DNA of 64,000 nt from Streptomyces sp. KL109B (GCF_030766935.1 NZ_JASERL010000001.1:434001-498000), one strand, 5' to 3'; shown: positions 1 to 11,508, numbered from the stretch's first letter. Program-made: numbers and translations. Notes: generated by a model from the sequence alone, not told the origin.

Positions 1-739
1 CTGCTTGTCCTTCAGGACCTCGAACGCCCCGTCGTTGAAGATGTTGCAGTTTTGATAGATCTCGACGAGCGCCGTGCCCTGATGGTCGGCGGCCGCCCGC
101 AGCACGCTGGTGAGGTGCTTTCGGTCCGAGTCGACCGTCCGCGCCACGAAGGACGCCTCCGCGCCGATTGCCAGGGACACCGGGTTGAAGGGCGCGTCGA
201 GCGAGCCCATCGGCGTCGACTTGGTGATCTTCCCGACTTCGGAGGTGGGGGAGTACTGGCCCTTGGTGAGTCCGTAGATCCGGTTGTTGAAGAGCAGGAT
301 CTTCAGGTTCACATTGCGGCGCAGGGCGTGGATGAGGTGGTTGCCGCCGATGGACAGCGCGTCGCCGTCACCGGTCACGACCCACACGCTCAAGTCCCGC
401 CGGGAGGAGGCGAGTCCGGTCGCGATGGCCGGGGCACGGCCGTGGATGGAGTGCATCCCGTACGTGTTCATGTAGTACGGGAAGCGGGACGAGCAGCCGA
501 TTCCGGAGACCCAGACGATGTTCTCCTTCGCCAGGCCGAGCTCGGGCATGAAGCCCTGCACGGCGGCGAGGATCGCGTAGTCGCCGCAGCCCGGGCACCA
601 GCGCACTTCCTGATCGGACTTGAAGTCCTTCATGGACTGCTTGGCCTCGGCCTTGGGGACGAGTGACAGAAGCGTCTCCGCGCCGTCCTCGGCCCCTTCC
701 GGGGCCTCCGCGGCCTGCCGGGACTCCCTGGTCTGCGTG

Positions 740-747
<8 letters not shown>
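1..747 (-). CDS. korB: 2-oxoacid:ferredoxin oxidoreductase, beta subunit (C-terminus cut by window edge)
   Basis: Beta subunit of a 2-oxoacid (probably 2-oxoglutarate) ferredoxin oxidoreductase, which oxidatively decarboxylates the 2-oxoacid to an acyl-CoA and reduces ferredoxin in the cytoplasm. The first 249 codons are present. A thiamine-diphosphate motif starts at GDGDALSIGG and ends about 28 residues later in the NN pair (LLFNN). An early WCPGCGDYAIL segment and a later GIGCSS supply cluster-ligand cysteines typical of this subunit. The ATG at 747 lies just inside the end of korA, overlapping it by 8 bases, so the two subunits are translationally coupled. The gene continues to the left of the window. 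Substrate is inferred from the family; pyruvate cannot be excluded. Confidence 0.93.
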
Positions 748-2689
<1,942 letters not shown>

Positions 2690-3002
2690 TGAACTGAACC
2701 TCCCTCGAGGCGGCTGTACGGGCACGGCCGACCCACCGGCCCTCCCATGGCCCACCCTACGTCTGTAAGGGTCGCCTTCCTCGGGCGATTCGCATGGTGG
2801 ACCGGGAAATGAGACGGCATGTCGCCCCGCTTTGCCATGATCTGTCAGCCCCCCCGGAGCGGCCCTCGAAGCTTTCTGGAAGACGCGCTGGTTCGTCCGA
2901 TGGTTCTGGGATGGATGCCTTGTTCTCGGTCGTCCTGTCCGGCTGGTCCGCCCTGCCGGTCCGTCCGTCCGCCCTCGCGATATCTGACAGGGTGTCAGGT
3001 AA
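2690..3002. other. korA upstream region, no gene seen
   Basis: This 313-base gap separates the response regulator stop from the korA start, both on the minus strand, so it should hold the korA promoter. I see no convincing coding sequence. A 15-base palindrome (CTGACA, GGG, TGTCAG) at 2984-2998 sits directly after the regulator stop and could be an operator half-pair or a weak hairpin. A second, looser inverted repeat (ACCCT/AGGGT) lies about 65 bases upstream of korA near 2755-2775. Confidence 0.4.
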
Positions 3003-3662
3003 TTACGAGTTCAGGTAGGTCAGGACCGCCAGTACGCGCCGGTGATCCCCGTCACTCTGCGACAGCCCCAGCTTCAGGAAGATGTTGCTGACGTGCTTCT
3101 CGACCGCGCCGTCGCTCACCACGAGCTGCCGCGCGATCGCCGAGTTCGTACGCCCCTCGGCCATCAGCCCGAGCACCTCGCGCTCGCGCGGCGTGAGGTT
3201 CGCCAGCACGTCCTGCTTGCGGCTGCGCCCGAGCAGCTGCGCGACCACCTCCGGATCGAGCGCCGTGCCGCCCTCGGCGACCCGCACCACCGCGTCCACG
3301 AACTCCCGCACCTCGGCGACCCGGTCCTTGAGCAGATAGCCGACCCCGCGGCTCGACCCGGCGAGCAGCTCCGTGGCGTACTGCTCCTCCACGTACTGCG
3401 ACAGCACCAGCACCCCGAGGTCGGGGAACCTCGCCCGCAGCCGCACCGCCGCGCGCACGCCCTCGTCCGTGTGCGTGGGGGGCATCCGCACATCCGCGAC
3501 GACCACGTCCGGCAGCTGCTCCTGCGCCCCGAGCTCCGTGATCGTCTTGACCAGGGCCTCCCCGTCGCCCACACCGGCGACGACCTCGTGCCCGCGGTCC
3601 GTGAGCAACCGGGTCAGGCCCTCCCTGAGCAGCACTGAATCCTCGGCGATGACGACCCGCAC
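3003..3662 (-). CDS. LuxR/NarL-family response regulator
   Basis: Two-component response regulator of 219 residues. The N-terminal receiver domain has the acidic pair at residues 7-8 (AEDS) and the phosphoacceptor Asp57 in VVVADVRMPP. The C-terminal LuxR-type helix-turn-helix contains LTPREREVLGLMAEG and VEKHVSNIF. The GTG start at 3662 is preceded by GGAGGA with about 5 bases spacing; an in-frame GTG four codons earlier overlaps that site and is less likely. Two histidine kinases of the matching HisKA_3 type lie immediately upstream in the same orientation, so this is their presumed shared partner. Target genes are unknown. Confidence 0.92.
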   Translation of the reverse strand: MRVVIAEDSVLLREGLTRLLTDRGHEVVAGVGDGEALVKTITELGAQEQLPDVVVADVRMPPTHTDEGVRAAVRLRARFPDLGVLVLSQYVEEQYATELLAGSSRGVGYLLKDRVAEVREFVDAVVRVAEGGTALDPEVVAQLLGRSRKQDVLANLTPREREVLGLMAEGRTNSAIARQLVVSDGAVEKHVSNIFLKLGLSQSDGDHRRVLAVLTYLNS

Positions 3663-3942
3663 CTTTTCCTCCACGTTCTTCGGCCCCCCAGTGCAGGAAC
3701 GTCCCGACACGGTGCGCGCCGAGATCGATCGATCCTGCACCCCCAGCATTCCAGGATCGGGGGGTGAACGCGGGGGAGCGGCCAAAGTACGGGCGGGCGG
3801 GGCCGGGCTTCCTGCCTCTCCCCGGAGGGGTTCGGCCGTCGTGCCCTACGTCGCGGGGCGCTGCCCCGGACCCCGCTGGCTCCCGTACAAGAGGCGGGGC
3901 TTGATTGGCCGGTCCCCGCGGAGGGCTCGATTTGCCCGCCCC

Positions 3943-3986
3943 CGCCTTGGGCAATCTGCCGCCTTGGGCAATCTGCCGCCTTGGGC
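3943..3986. repeat. 17-base tandem repeat between regulator and kinase
   Basis: Two perfect 17-base units (CGCCTTGGGCAATCTGC) lie at 3943-3959 and 3960-3976, followed by a partial third unit. The repeat sits in the 384-base non-coding gap between the response regulator and the first kinase (3663-4046), in which I see no gene. Confidence 0.8.
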
Positions 3987-4046
3987 GGCAGGGTGGGCAA
4001 GGCGGCCCCGGTGCCGCGCGACGGGAACCGGGGCCTCAGCCGCGTG

Positions 4047-5468
4047 TCACGCCCGCCGCCACGGCAGCTCCGCCGTTATTCGGGTCGGGCCGCCCGCCGG
4101 GGACTCGACCAGCAGTATTCCGTCGACCGCGTCGAGCCTCGCGGCGAGCCCCGCCAACCCCGATCCGCCGGAGGCCACCGCGCCGCCGCCCCCGTTGTCG
4201 TACACCTGCGCCAGCAACCGGTCCCGCGCCCGCCACACATCGACCTCCGCCCGGGTGGCCCCGCTGTGCTCGCTCACGTTCCGCAGGAGTTCGGACACGG
4301 TGAAGTAGGCGATCCCCTCGATGGCCGGCGCGGGACGGTCCGTCAGGTCGACCTCGACCTTCACCGGCACCGTGCAGCGCGAGGCCACGGAGGACAGGGC
4401 CGCGTCGAGGCCGCGGTCGGTGAGCACCGCGGGGTGGATGCCGCGCGCCAGGTCCCGCAGTTCCTGCAGCGCCGTCTTCACCTCACCGTGTGCCTCGCCC
4501 ACGAGGCGCGCCGCCGTCTCCGGGTCCTCGTTCAGCTTCTCCTTGGCGACACCGAGGTCCATCGCCAGGCCGACAAGGCGGGCCTGGGCGCCGTCGTGCA
4601 GATCCCGTTCTATGCGCCGCAGGTCGGCCGCCGCCGTGTCGGCCACGGCGCCCCGGTCCGACTCCAGCTCGACCACGCGGGACGCGAGCCGCGACGGGCC
4701 GAGCAGCCCGACCACCATCAGCCGGTCCACCGTCGTCAGCGCCCGGATCACCCACGGCGTCGCCAGCGTGAAGAGCAGCCCGATCGCCGCGGTCACCGTG
4801 ATCTCGAAGGGGTTGTCGAGGTACACGGCGTGGGAGGCGTCCCCGTACAGCTGGATGCCGTCCTGCCCGACGTACGCCGGGAACACCCAGCGCCACAGCG
4901 GATACGTGAGCATCGTCCAGCCCGTCGCCCAGAAGCTCAGCCCCACGGCGAACCCGAACACCGCCCACGGCAGGTGCAGCACCCCGTACAGCAGATGCCG
5001 CCACGAGACGCCGCTCTTGAGCATCGCCCCTATCCACGCCATCGGCCCGCCGGAGCGCGGCCGCAACGGCTCCGGCGTGCCGACCTCCACGCCGAGCAGC
5101 CCGCGCGCCCGCACCCGCTCCAGGGCGCCGAGCCCACGCGCCCCCGCCAGCGCCGCGGCCAGCACCGGAACCCCGATGAACGTGATCAGCAGGCCCACGC
5201 CGAGCGAGGTCATCGTGACGGCCCACACGAACCCGATGATGCTGAGCGGCAGGCTGAGCAGCAGATACCCGAACTCCCGCCACGTCCGCCCCTCGATCGG
5301 CGCCCGCAGCCCGGCCGGCAGCCGGTTCAGGCCGCGCCGCGGGCGGTCCTCGGGCGAGGGCGAGGGCGAGGGCGAGGGCGAGGGAGAGAGCGAGGGCGGG
5401 GACGAGTACGCGTACGGGGACGAGTACGCGTCGCCCTGCTCGCGATATCCGTACTGGTGCGTGGCCAT
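4047..5468 (-). CDS. Sensor histidine kinase (HisKA_3/HATPase) with putative sensor domain
   Basis: Membrane sensor kinase of 473 residues. After a proline-serine-rich N-terminus comes a membrane region resembling the 'putative sensor' domain (hydrophobic segments within about residues 70-250), then a HisKA_3 dimerisation region with the predicted phosphorylated His291 in ERDLHDGAQARL, and a C-terminal ATP-binding domain (SELLRNVSEHSG for the N box, GGSGLAGLAARL for the G box). It should phosphorylate the LuxR-type regulator just downstream. It is a tandem paralogue of the next kinase, and a 110-base stretch is almost identical between them. The N-terminal Ser-Pro run is encoded by a hexanucleotide repeat and may vary in length between strains. 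Confidence 0.9.
   Translation of the reverse strand: MATHQYGYREQGDAYSSPYAYSSPPSLSPSPSPSPSPSPEDRPRRGLNRLPAGLRAPIEGRTWREFGYLLLSLPLSIIGFVWAVTMTSLGVGLLITFIGVPVLAAALAGARGLGALERVRARGLLGVEVGTPEPLRPRSGGPMAWIGAMLKSGVSWRHLLYGVLHLPWAVFGFAVGLSFWATGWTMLTYPLWRWVFPAYVGQDGIQLYGDASHAVYLDNPFEITVTAAIGLLFTLATPWVIRALTTVDRLMVVGLLGPSRLASRVVELESDRGAVADTAAADLRRIERDLHDGAQARLVGLAMDLGVAKEKLNEDPETAARLVGEAHGEVKTALQELRDLARGIHPAVLTDRGLDAALSSVASRCTVPVKVEVDLTDRPAPAIEGIAYFTVSELLRNVSEHSGATRAEVDVWRARDRLLAQVYDNGGGGAVASGGSGLAGLAARLDAVDGILLVESPAGGPTRITAELPWRRA
5353..5390. repeat. Hexanucleotide repeat coding a Ser-Pro run
   Basis: A GAGGGC-type hexamer is repeated about six times inside the 5' end of the first kinase gene. On the coding (minus) strand it gives alternating Ser and Pro in a cytoplasmic tail before the first membrane segment. 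Such repeats can change length by slippage without breaking the frame. Confidence 0.8.
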
Positions 5469-5496
5469 CGGTGTCCGTCCGTTCTGGTGAGAGCTG

Positions 5497-5526
5497 CTCG
5501 GGACTGCTCAGCTCGGGACTGCTCAG
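5497..5526. repeat. 15-base tandem repeat between the two kinases
   Basis: Two perfect adjacent copies of a 15-base unit (CTCGGGACTGCTCAG), about 30 bases upstream of the first kinase start. The gap between the kinases (5469-5632) has no other obvious content. Confidence 0.8.
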
Positions 5527-5632
5527 GGAGTCGTTGTTCTGCTTCAAGCCTCCTCGCGGGGCCGGTCCCCGGCCATGCGGTGGGTCGGCGTCTTCGACCG
5601 GGGGTTTTCCCCAGCTCCGAACCTCCGAGGCA

Positions 5633-6826
5633 CTACCCCCGACGTATCGGCTCGGTCCGGTCGCGCCACGGCAGCTCCGCCGTGATCGTGGTCGGGCCGC
5701 CTTCCGGCGAGTCCACGACGAACAGGCCGTCGACCGCGTCGAGCCGCTCCGCGAGGCCCGACATACCGGTCCCCTTGTCCAGGCTCGCGCCGCCCTGCCC
5801 GTCGTCCCACACCTGTATGAGCAGCCGGTCCCGCGAGCGCCACACATCGACCGACGCCGAGCGCGCGCCGCTGTGCTTGCTCACGTTCTGGAGCAGTTCG
5901 GAGACCGTGAAGTAGGCGATGCCCTCGATCGCTTCGGCGGGCCGTCCCGGCAGCTCGGCCGTCACCTTCACCGGCACCGTGCAGCGCGAGGCCACGGAGG
6001 ACAGCGCCGCGTCGAGGCCGCGGTCGGTGAGCACCGCGGGGTGGATGCCGCGCGCCAGGTCCCGCAGTTCCTGGAGCGCGAGCTTCACCTCGCCGTGCGC
6101 CTCGTCGACCATCGCCGCCACCGCGTCGTCGGCCCGGCCCTCCAGGAGCTTCTCCTTCGCGAGGCCGAGGCCCATCGCCAGGTTCACGAGCCGGGCCTGC
6201 GCCCCGTCGTGCAGATCGCGCTCGATGCGCCGCAGGTCGGCGGCGGCAGTGTCGACGACCTGGCCCCGGTCCGACTCCAGCTCCGCGATCCGCCGCTCCA
6301 ACTCGTCGGAGGGGGAGAGCAGCGCGCGCACCATCGCCCGGTCCGCGTTGCCGAGCCCGCGTGCGATGAACGGCAACACCGGCCACAGCACGAAGAGTCC
6401 GACCAGCGTGAGGGTGAACGTCAGCACGGCCCACGGCAACCGGATCACTTCGTACAGCACCGTGCGCCAGCCCACCGGATCCTTGAGCCCGGTCCACAGC
6501 CAGCCGAAGAAGCCGCCCGAGCGCCGCACCGGCAGCGGGCTCGGCTCCTCGATGCGCACCCCGAGCAGCGCCCGCGCCCGCCCGCGCTCCGCCTTGCCGA
6601 GCAGCCGCGCGCCCCTGAGTCCGGCCGTGATCAGCGGGAGGCCGATCACCGTGACCGTGAGGCCCGCTCCGAGGGCCAGCATCGTGACGGCGTACACGAA
6701 CCCGAAGATGGACAGCGGGAAGCTGCTCAGGAGATAGGCGATCTCCTTCCACGTGGCGCTGTCGTACCCGAGTCGGGGCGGCGGCAGCGCCGGGTGGTCT
6801 TCGGATGTGTCGAGTGGCTCGGTCAT
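5633..6826 (-). CDS. Sensor histidine kinase (HisKA_3/HATPase), tandem paralogue
   Basis: Membrane sensor kinase of 397 residues with the same layout as its downstream neighbour: hydrophobic sensor region over about residues 25-165, phosphoacceptor His206 in ERDLHDGAQARL, and ATP-binding boxes (SELLQNVSKHSG, GTGMSGLAERL). The ATG at 6826 (MTEPLDTSE) is chosen because it gives the family's usual N-terminus; the ribosome site is weak. It lacks the Ser-Pro tail of its paralogue. Two kinases share one regulator in this cluster, which suggests integration of two signals or kinase hetero-dimers; the sequence does not decide which. Confidence 0.9.
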   Translation of the reverse strand: MTEPLDTSEDHPALPPPRLGYDSATWKEIAYLLSSFPLSIFGFVYAVTMLALGAGLTVTVIGLPLITAGLRGARLLGKAERGRARALLGVRIEEPSPLPVRRSGGFFGWLWTGLKDPVGWRTVLYEVIRLPWAVLTFTLTLVGLFVLWPVLPFIARGLGNADRAMVRALLSPSDELERRIAELESDRGQVVDTAAADLRRIERDLHDGAQARLVNLAMGLGLAKEKLLEGRADDAVAAMVDEAHGEVKLALQELRDLARGIHPAVLTDRGLDAALSSVASRCTVPVKVTAELPGRPAEAIEGIAYFTVSELLQNVSKHSGARSASVDVWRSRDRLLIQVWDDGQGGASLDKGTGMSGLAERLDAVDGLFVVDSPEGGPTTITAELPWRDRTEPIRRG

Positions 6827-6952
6827 AGCGGCAAGAGTGCCCTGGTGCGAGGCGGGGCGCCATGAGGACGACCGCCAAGTTGAGCGGGGGTTAACCCCAC
6901 CACGTAACCCCACCACCGAGCGATCTCGTACGAGAGGGTGCGACCGGGCTGC

Positions 6953-6980
6953 TTACCGTCCCTTTAACAGGGCCTAGACT
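6953..6980 (+). promoter_or_regulatory. Candidate promoter for the nuo cluster
   Basis: TTACCG at 6953-6958 and TAGACT at 6975-6980, 16 bases apart, fit the Streptomyces principal sigma factor pattern. The start of transcription would fall near 6987, leaving a leader of about 45 bases before nuoA. Confidence 0.45.
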
Positions 6981-7031
6981 CCCGTGCGTACAGATCGTCG
7001 AACACAACGAAGACGCGAGGGGCGCAGGTAC

Positions 7032-7430
7032 GTGACGGGATCGGACCGGACCGTCATCGCGGCGGACTACTTCCAGTCGTACTCGGTGGTCGGACTGCTC
7101 GCCGTCGTCGGCGTGCTCTTCGTCGCCGTGGCCTTCGGAGCGGGGAAGTTGCTCCGCCCAGTGGTTCCCACCAGGGAAAAGTTCCTCACCTATGAATGCG
7201 GCGTCGACCCCGTCGGCGAGGGCTGGGCGCACACCCAGGTCCGCTATTACGTGTACGCCTTCCTCTACGTGATCTTCGCGGTCGACTCGATCTTCCTCTT
7301 CCCCTGGGCCACGGTCTTCGCCGCGCCGGGATACGGCGCGACGACCCTCGTCGAGATGTTCATCTTCCTCGGCTTCCTCGCCGTAGGCCTGCTGTACGCA
7401 TACAAGAAGGGCGTCCTTACGTGGACGTGA
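7032..7430 (+). CDS. nuoA: NADH-quinone oxidoreductase subunit A
   Basis: Small membrane subunit of complex I, 132 residues with three predicted membrane helices; the conserved loop ([15 protein letters not shown]) between helices 1 and 2 is present. The GTG at 7032 (VTGSDRTV) follows a GAGGGGCGCAGG stretch and gives the family length. First gene of the ten-gene partial nuo cluster; its end overlaps nuoB. Confidence 0.92.
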   Translation: MTGSDRTVIAADYFQSYSVVGLLAVVGVLFVAVAFGAGKLLRPVVPTREKFLTYECGVDPVGEGWAHTQVRYYVYAFLYVIFAVDSIFLFPWATVFAAPGYGATTLVEMFIFLGFLAVGLLYAYKKGVLTWT

Positions 7431-8068
7431 GTGACGTGAGCGACGTGAGCGACGTGACACCCTCCGAGCCGGTGCTCCTGCCGGAGCCGAAGAAGCTGGG
7501 CGTGCTCTCGCGGCTCGCCCCCGAGCCGATGAAGGTGGTCCTCAACTGGGGCCGCCGCTACAGCTTGTGGGTCTTCAACTTCGGCCTCGCCTGCTGCGCC
7601 ATCGAGTTCATCGCGGCCTCCATGGCGCGCCACGACTTCATCAGGCTCGGCGTGATCCCGTTCGCGCCGGGCCCCCGCCAGGCCGACCTGATGGTCGTGT
7701 CCGGCACGGTGACCGACAAGATGGCGCCCGCCGTGAAGCGTCTGTACGAGCAGATGCCGGAGCCGAAGTACGTCATCTCGTTCGGCGCCTGCTCCAACTG
7801 CGGCGGCCCGTACTGGGATTCGTACTCCGTGACCAAGGGCGTCGACCAGATCATCCCCGTCGACGTGTACGTGCCCGGCTGCCCGCCCCGTCCGGAGGCG
7901 CTGCTCCAGGGCATCCTCAAGCTCCAGGAGAAGATCGCCCGCGAGTCGCTCGGCGAGCGGTACGCGTCCGCCGACGAGGCGGCCGGGCGCCCCTCCGCGG
8001 CGGCGCTGAGCAGCGGACTCGTACAGCCGCCCGCGCCCTCCGGAAACCCGTCAGGGGGTGACCGATGA
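7421..8068 (+). CDS. nuoB: NADH-quinone oxidoreductase subunit B
   Basis: Peripheral-arm subunit carrying cluster N2, 215 residues. The four cluster ligands are visible: adjacent Cys58-Cys59 (GLACCAIEF), Cys124 (FGACSNCGG) and Cys154 (VPGCPPRPE), with spacing close to that of characterised NuoB. The start lies in a small repeat of GTGAGYGAC units coding Val-Ser-Asp, giving in-frame GTG choices at 7421, 7427, 7436, 7445 and 7454; I chose 7421 because AGAAGG ends 10 bases before it, while 7427 would give a 4-base GTGA overlap with nuoA. In normal complex I, NuoB forms the quinone pocket with NuoD, which is not encoded here. Confidence 0.92.
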   Translation: MDVSDVSDVSDVTPSEPVLLPEPKKLGVLSRLAPEPMKVVLNWGRRYSLWVFNFGLACCAIEFIAASMARHDFIRLGVIPFAPGPRQADLMVVSGTVTDKMAPAVKRLYEQMPEPKYVISFGACSNCGGPYWDSYSVTKGVDQIIPVDVYVPGCPPRPEALLQGILKLQEKIARESLGERYASADEAAGRPSAAALSSGLVQPPAPSGNPSGGDR

Positions 8069-9210
8069 GCTGGCTGCCGGCTCCCGTGGAGGAGCTGTTC
8101 GGCGCCGAGGCCACGGTCGAGGAGGCGTACGACCTGCTGACGGTCGACGTCCCGGCCGCCGAGTGGATCGCGGCTCTGAAGACGGCTCGTACGACGCTGG
8201 AGTGCACGTACTTCGACTGGCTGAGCGCGGTCGACGAACCGGAGTCCGGCTTCCGCGTGTGCGCGCACGTCGCCGCCGTGGCCCCCGGGTCCGTACGTCG
8301 CCTGCTGCTGCGTACGACCGTCCCGCACACGGCACCCGTGCTCGCCTCGGCGGTCGAGGTGTACGCGGGCGCGGCCTGGCACGAGCGCGAGACGCACGAG
8401 ATGTTCGGCGTCGACTTCACCGACCACCCGGGCCTCGACCCGCTCCTCCTGCCCGACGGCTTCGAAGGGCACCCGCTGCGCAAGGACTTCGTGCTCGCGG
8501 CGCGCGTCGCGAAGGCGTGGCCGGGCGCGAAGGAGCCGGGGGAGTCCGAGCACGGCGGACCCAAGCGGCGCCAGATGCTGCCGCCCGGCGTCCCCGACCC
8601 GAACGAATGGGGGCCGCTGAAGGGGCAGTTGCCACCCGCCCCGGCGCGGCCCGCGCGGGGTGCGCGAGCGGCGGGCGCCGGTGCGGCCGGGCGCGCGGCG
8701 GGCGCGGCGGGCTCAGCGGGTGCCGGGGGGCGCGCGGCGGGGGAGCGCCCTGCGCGGCGTACGCGGTCCGCGAGCGAGGGCTCGGCGAGCCAGGCGCCTG
8801 CGGTGCCTGAGGTGTCTGCGGTGCCTGAGGCGTCTGCGGCCCCGGCTGCCGAGGGCGAGCCGACGTCGGCCCCGCAGGCTCCGGCCTCGCAGGCTCCGGC
8901 CCCGCAGGACCCGGCCCCGCGCGCTCCCGAGCCCGCACCGGAGGCCCCCGCACGTCCGGCGCGGCGCTCCCGCAGCGCGTCCCAGGGCTCCGCCTCGCAA
9001 CGCGCGACGCCCCCCGCCGAGCCGCAGGCCCCGACCCCGGAGCCCGAGCCCGCGCCGAAACCCCGCTCCAGTGACGCCCCTTGGCACCACGCCAAGCCAG
9101 CCTTCGACGACGAGTCGAAGAAGCCCGAGCCCACGCCCACCCCGGACGAGAACTCGACGGACACCACGGACACCACGGACTCCACGGACACCAACGGAGG
9201 CAACGAGTGA
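8065..9210 (+). CDS. nuoC: NADH-quinone oxidoreductase subunit C with long low-complexity tail
   Basis: The first ~185 residues are a 30-kDa-subunit domain of complex I, including the signature [16 protein letters not shown]. The remaining ~190 residues are Ala/Pro/Arg/Ser-rich low complexity ending in a Thr-Asp-rich stretch, and carry short DNA tandem repeats near 8799-8840 and 9157-9192. Starts with an ATGA overlap on nuoB. I looked for a fused NuoD domain, as occurs in NuoCD proteins, and found none: the tail has no NuoD-like sequence. The tail's role is unknown; it may be an unstructured extension typical of this second cluster. Confidence 0.88.
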   Translation: MSWLPAPVEELFGAEATVEEAYDLLTVDVPAAEWIAALKTARTTLECTYFDWLSAVDEPESGFRVCAHVAAVAPGSVRRLLLRTTVPHTAPVLASAVEVYAGAAWHERETHEMFGVDFTDHPGLDPLLLPDGFEGHPLRKDFVLAARVAKAWPGAKEPGESEHGGPKRRQMLPPGVPDPNEWGPLKGQLPPAPARPARGARAAGAGAAGRAAGAAGSAGAGGRAAGERPARRTRSASEGSASQAPAVPEVSAVPEASAAPAAEGEPTSAPQAPASQAPAPQDPAPRAPEPAPEAPARPARRSRSASQGSASQRATPPAEPQAPTPEPEPAPKPRSSDAPWHHAKPAFDDESKKPEPTPTPDENSTDTTDTTDSTDTNGGNE

Positions 9211-10175
9211 ACGACGCCCTCGACGTCGCCCTGCGCCTCGTCGTCGTCTTCGTCGCCTTCCTGGTGCTGCCCCTGATCGTCGGCCAGACCGAACACAAGG
9301 TCATGGCCCACATGCAGGGCCGCCTCGGCCCCATGTACGCGGGCGGTTTCCACGGCTGGGCCCAACTGGTCGCCGACGGCGTCAAGTTCGCGCAGAAGGA
9401 GGACGTGGTCCCGGCCGATGCCGACCGCCGCGTCTTCCAACTCGCCCCCGCGATCGCCCTCCTCCCGTACCTCCTCGTGCTGCTCGCCATCCCGGTCGGA
9501 CCCGGCGACGGCCCGGTCGGCGCCGTCATCGACGCGGGCATCTTCTTCGTCCTCGCGGTGATGGGCGTCGGCGTGCTCGGCTCGCTGATGGCGGGCTGGG
9601 CCAGCGCCAACAAGTTCTCCCTCCTGGGCGGCCTGCGCACGGCCGCCCAACTCCTGGCGTACGAACTCCCGATGCTGCTCGCGGCCGCCTCCGTGGCCAT
9701 GGCCGCGGGAACGGTCTCCCTGCCCGGCATCCTCGACGCCTTCGAGTGGTGGTGGCTGCCCTGGCAGATCGTCGGCGCGCTCGTCTTCTTCGTGGCGGGC
9801 CTCGCCGAACTTCAGCGTCCTCCCTTCGACATGCCGGTCGCCGACTCCGAGATCATCTTCGGCGCGTACACGGAGTACACCGGTCTGCGGTTCGCTCTCT
9901 TCCTCCTCGCCGAGTACGCGGGCATCGTCGTGCTCTGCGGACTGACCACGGTGCTGTTCCTGGGCGGCTGGCACGGCCCGTGGGGCGCGGACGGCCTGGG
10001 CTGGGTGTGGACCCTGCTCAAGACGGCCGTGCTCGCCTTCGTCGTGATCTGGCTCCGCGTCACATACCCGCGCCTTCGCGAGGACCAGCTCCAGAAGCTC
10101 GCCTGGACCACCCTCGTCCCCCTCGCCCTCGCGCAGATCGCGCTCACCGGAATCGTGAAGGTGGCGATTGCCTGA
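9207..10175 (+). CDS. nuoH: NADH-quinone oxidoreductase subunit H
   Basis: Membrane subunit joining the peripheral arm to the proton-pumping arm, 322 residues and about eight helices. Family motifs are present, such as [19 protein letters not shown] in the first loop and [16 protein letters not shown] further on, the acidic residues that line the quinone tunnel. The GTG at 9207 forms a GTGA overlap with nuoC and has GGAGG 6 bases upstream. Confidence 0.92.
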   Translation: MNDALDVALRLVVVFVAFLVLPLIVGQTEHKVMAHMQGRLGPMYAGGFHGWAQLVADGVKFAQKEDVVPADADRRVFQLAPAIALLPYLLVLLAIPVGPGDGPVGAVIDAGIFFVLAVMGVGVLGSLMAGWASANKFSLLGGLRTAAQLLAYELPMLLAAASVAMAAGTVSLPGILDAFEWWWLPWQIVGALVFFVAGLAELQRPPFDMPVADSEIIFGAYTEYTGLRFALFLLAEYAGIVVLCGLTTVLFLGGWHGPWGADGLGWVWTLLKTAVLAFVVIWLRVTYPRLREDQLQKLAWTTLVPLALAQIALTGIVKVAIA

Positions 10176-10897
10176 TGCCCGCGAAGATCCCCGGATCCGG
10201 CCTGGCCAAGGGCCTTGCCGTGACCCTGCGCACGATGACGCGCAAGACCGTCACGGAGCAGTACCCCGACGCCCAGCCCGAACTCCCGCCCCGTACCCGC
10301 GGCGTGATCGGTCTGTTCGAGGAGAACTGCACGGTCTGCATGCTGTGCGCCCGCGAGTGCCCCGACTGGTGCATCTACATCGACTCCCACAAGGAGACGG
10401 TGCCGCCCGCCGCGCCCGGCGGCCGCGAGCGCAGCCGTAACGTCCTCGACCGTTTCGCCATCGACTTCTCCCTCTGCATGTACTGCGGTATCTGCATTGA
10501 GGTGTGCCCCTTCGACGCGCTGTTCTGGTCCCCGGAGTTCGAGTACGCCGAGACCGACATCCGCGAACTCACCCACGAGCGCGACAAGCTCCGCGAGTGG
10601 ATGTGGACCGTCCCGTCCCCGCCGGCCCTCGACCCCGCGGCCGAGGACCCCAAGGAACTCGCGGCGGCCCGCAAGACCGCGGACAAGCTGGCGGCAGCGC
10701 AGGAGGCCGCGGCTCAGGAGGCCGCAGCGCAGGAGGCAGCGGCCCAGGAAGCCGCAGCGCAGGAGACAGCGCCCCAGGAGGCCGCGGCTCACGAGGCCGC
10801 GCCCCAAGAGGCCGCCGCCCCGGAGACGTCGGCCCAAGAGCCCCCGAAGGCCGCCCCGACCGAGCCCACCGATCCCGGAGAGGAGCCCACCGCATGA
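10175..10897 (+). CDS. nuoI: NADH-quinone oxidoreductase subunit I with Ala-Gln-Glu repeat tail
   Basis: Ferredoxin-like subunit that carries two [4Fe-4S] clusters between the hydrophilic arm and N2. Both four-cysteine motifs are intact: Cys52/55/58/62 ([12 protein letters not shown]) and Cys101/104/107/111 ([12 protein letters not shown]). After about residue 155 the protein runs into an Ala-Gln-Glu-rich repetitive tail up to residue 240, which normal NuoI (about 160-180 residues) lacks. ATG overlaps the nuoH stop by one base. Confidence 0.92.
   Translation: MPAKIPGSGLAKGLAVTLRTMTRKTVTEQYPDAQPELPPRTRGVIGLFEENCTVCMLCARECPDWCIYIDSHKETVPPAAPGGRERSRNVLDRFAIDFSLCMYCGICIEVCPFDALFWSPEFEYAETDIRELTHERDKLREWMWTVPSPPALDPAAEDPKELAAARKTADKLAAAQEAAAQEAAAQEAAAQEAAAQETAPQEAAAHEAAPQEAAAPETSAQEPPKAAPTEPTDPGEEPTA
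10694..10820. repeat. 15-base degenerate repeats coding the NuoI tail
   Basis: Roughly eight imperfect 15-base units code for the pentapeptide [15 protein letters not shown] or close variants (e.g. Ala-Pro-Gln-Glu-Ala). The units differ mostly at synonymous positions. Confidence 0.8.
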
Positions 10898-11508
10898 GCC
10901 TCTCCGCACCGGCGGTCACCGCCACGGCAACCGTCGCCACGGCCGCCGACAGCCATGGGTTCCTCTCGCCGACCGGCGTCGAGATCGCCTTCGCCCTCGT
11001 GGGCCTGGTGACCTTCGCCGCGGCGATCGTCACCGTCACCACGAAGCAACTGGTGCACGCCGCCCTGTGGCTGGTCGTCGCCCTCGGCGGCCTCGCCGTC
11101 GAGTACCTCCTGCTCACCGCCGAGTTCATCGCCTGGGTGCAGGTCCTCATCTACGTCGGTTCCGTCGTGGTCCTCCTCCTGTTCGGCCTGATGCTGACCC
11201 GTGCGCCCATCGGCCGCTCCCCGGACGCGGACGGCCCGAACCGCTGGGCCGCCCTGACCGTGGCCCTCGCCTCCGCGGCGGCCCTGGTCTGGGTCGTCGT
11301 CGACGCGTTCCGCACGACCTGGATCGATCTCGACGGCGCGGCCCAGGGCAGCACGGGCGTGACCGGCTCGATCCTCTTCAAGCACTGGGTCCTGCCGTTC
11401 GAGGCGCTCTCGGTGCTCCTCCTCGCCGCCCTGGTCGGCGCGATCGTCCTGTCCCGCAAGAAGAACGCCGACGCCACCCCGGCAGCCGAAGGTGAGGGAA
11501 CCCGCTGA
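10894..11508 (+). CDS. nuoJ: NADH-quinone oxidoreductase subunit J
   Basis: Membrane subunit of complex I, 204 residues with five predicted helices. The conserved helix [19 protein letters not shown] followed by a hydrophobic Gly-rich run is the NuoJ signature region (pi-bulge helix). ATGA overlap with nuoI. Confidence 0.92.
   Translation: MSLSAPAVTATATVATAADSHGFLSPTGVEIAFALVGLVTFAAAIVTVTTKQLVHAALWLVVALGGLAVEYLLLTAEFIAWVQVLIYVGSVVVLLLFGLMLTRAPIGRSPDADGPNRWAALTVALASAAALVWVVVDAFRTTWIDLDGAAQGSTGVTGSILFKHWVLPFEALSVLLLAALVGAIVLSRKKNADATPAAEGEGTR

Noticed and set aside
5353..5390. CRISPR or other array at the GAGGGC repeat
   Set aside because: Units are 6 bases without spacers and code in frame for Ser-Pro.
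8620..9210. Hidden NuoD fused to NuoC
   Set aside because: The tail is low complexity with no NuoD motif; no other frame covers it convincingly.
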